The translations under genes and the position numbers were made by a program. From assembly GCF_900099905.1 (NCBI RefSeq), contig NZ_FNEE01000002.1, positions 372,001 through 436,000 on the forward strand: a DNA stretch of 64,000 bases, in the 5' to 3' direction. Each line of letters starts with the position of its first letter. The stretch's first letter is position 1. Under the pieces are notes generated by a model. The model did no database searches, was not told the origin of the DNA, and saw only the letters and a program-made list of their open reading frames with translations. Shown here piece after piece: positions 63,982-64,000 of the stretch. Origin of the DNA: Mesorhizobium muleiense (GTDB taxonomy: Bacteria > Pseudomonadota > Alphaproteobacteria > Rhizobiales > Rhizobiaceae).

Positions 63982-64000
63982 GCTTTTTAGGGCTTTGCTG

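Overview
The window is about 64 kb of GC-rich DNA that reads as a chromosomal segment of a Rhizobiales alphaproteobacterium, most likely Mesorhizobium or a close relative. This is inference, based on the class II B12-dependent ribonucleotide reductase, the DUF982, DUF1127 and DUF1476 (ATPase zeta) proteins, the rhizobial purine cluster, many interspersed palindromic repeats in the gaps, and dense short operons. No phage, insertion sequence, CRISPR array or rRNA operon was found. One intact tRNA-Leu is present, followed by a 3' tRNA-Leu fragment.

Layout. 1-2871: two tandem RND-efflux adaptor genes with a divergent TetR regulator and a clear TetR-type operator between them. 2970-8932: adenine deaminase, a repeat-rich gap with two small ORFs, tRNA-Leu, NudK, an old yellow enzyme, and two small DUF proteins. 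9106-13629: a complete carbohydrate ABC transporter (ATPase, Tat-exported binding protein, two permeases) behind a perfect LacI-type operator, with no regulator or catabolic gene nearby. 13941-17330: CinA-type protein, a two-domain universal stress protein, a xanthine phosphoribosyltransferase and a Nudix hydrolase. 17754-21818: nrdJ with tandem NrdR boxes. 22391-23897: a Gly/Cys-tailed protein, a very short secreted peptide and a broken LprI-like gene. 24047-30505: a phytase-like esterase behind a Pho box, a GH25 lysozyme-like lipoprotein and small enzymes, including a frameshifted SRPBCC gene. 30662-37657: the most unusual group, with a dimethylformamidase-like protein, class III aminotransferase, BKACE-type beta-keto acid cleavage enzyme, GNAT acetyltransferase and HDAC-like amidohydrolase on one strand, then a convergent aminotransferase V/NifS-like gene. 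37717-41792: aldo/keto reductase, DUF1127, DUF1993, DUF1176 and a lipase-like hydrolase. 41825-47468: a molybdenum hydroxylase maturation cluster (CoxD/CoxE-like, split XdhC, MoeA-like/MocA fusion) without structural genes and interrupted by a 58-bp tandem repeat. 47660-51406: a periplasmic binding protein coupled to a P1 peptidase, and small proteins. 51466-63981: purB, a VOC protein, two hydrolase/aldolase genes, ATPase zeta, then purC-purS-orf-purQ, a decayed toxin-antitoxin module, a MocR-type regulator, purL and bolA.

Purine metabolism recurs (ade, gpt, purB, purC, purS, purQ, purL), joining de novo synthesis, salvage and, through nrdJ, dNTP supply. Regulation readable from the DNA includes TetR, LacI-type, NrdR, PhoB and MocR-type sites. 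At least three genes show decay: an SRPBCC gene with a one-base deletion, an LprI-like gene with a homopolymer frameshift, and a truncated PemK-like toxin beside an intact antitoxin.
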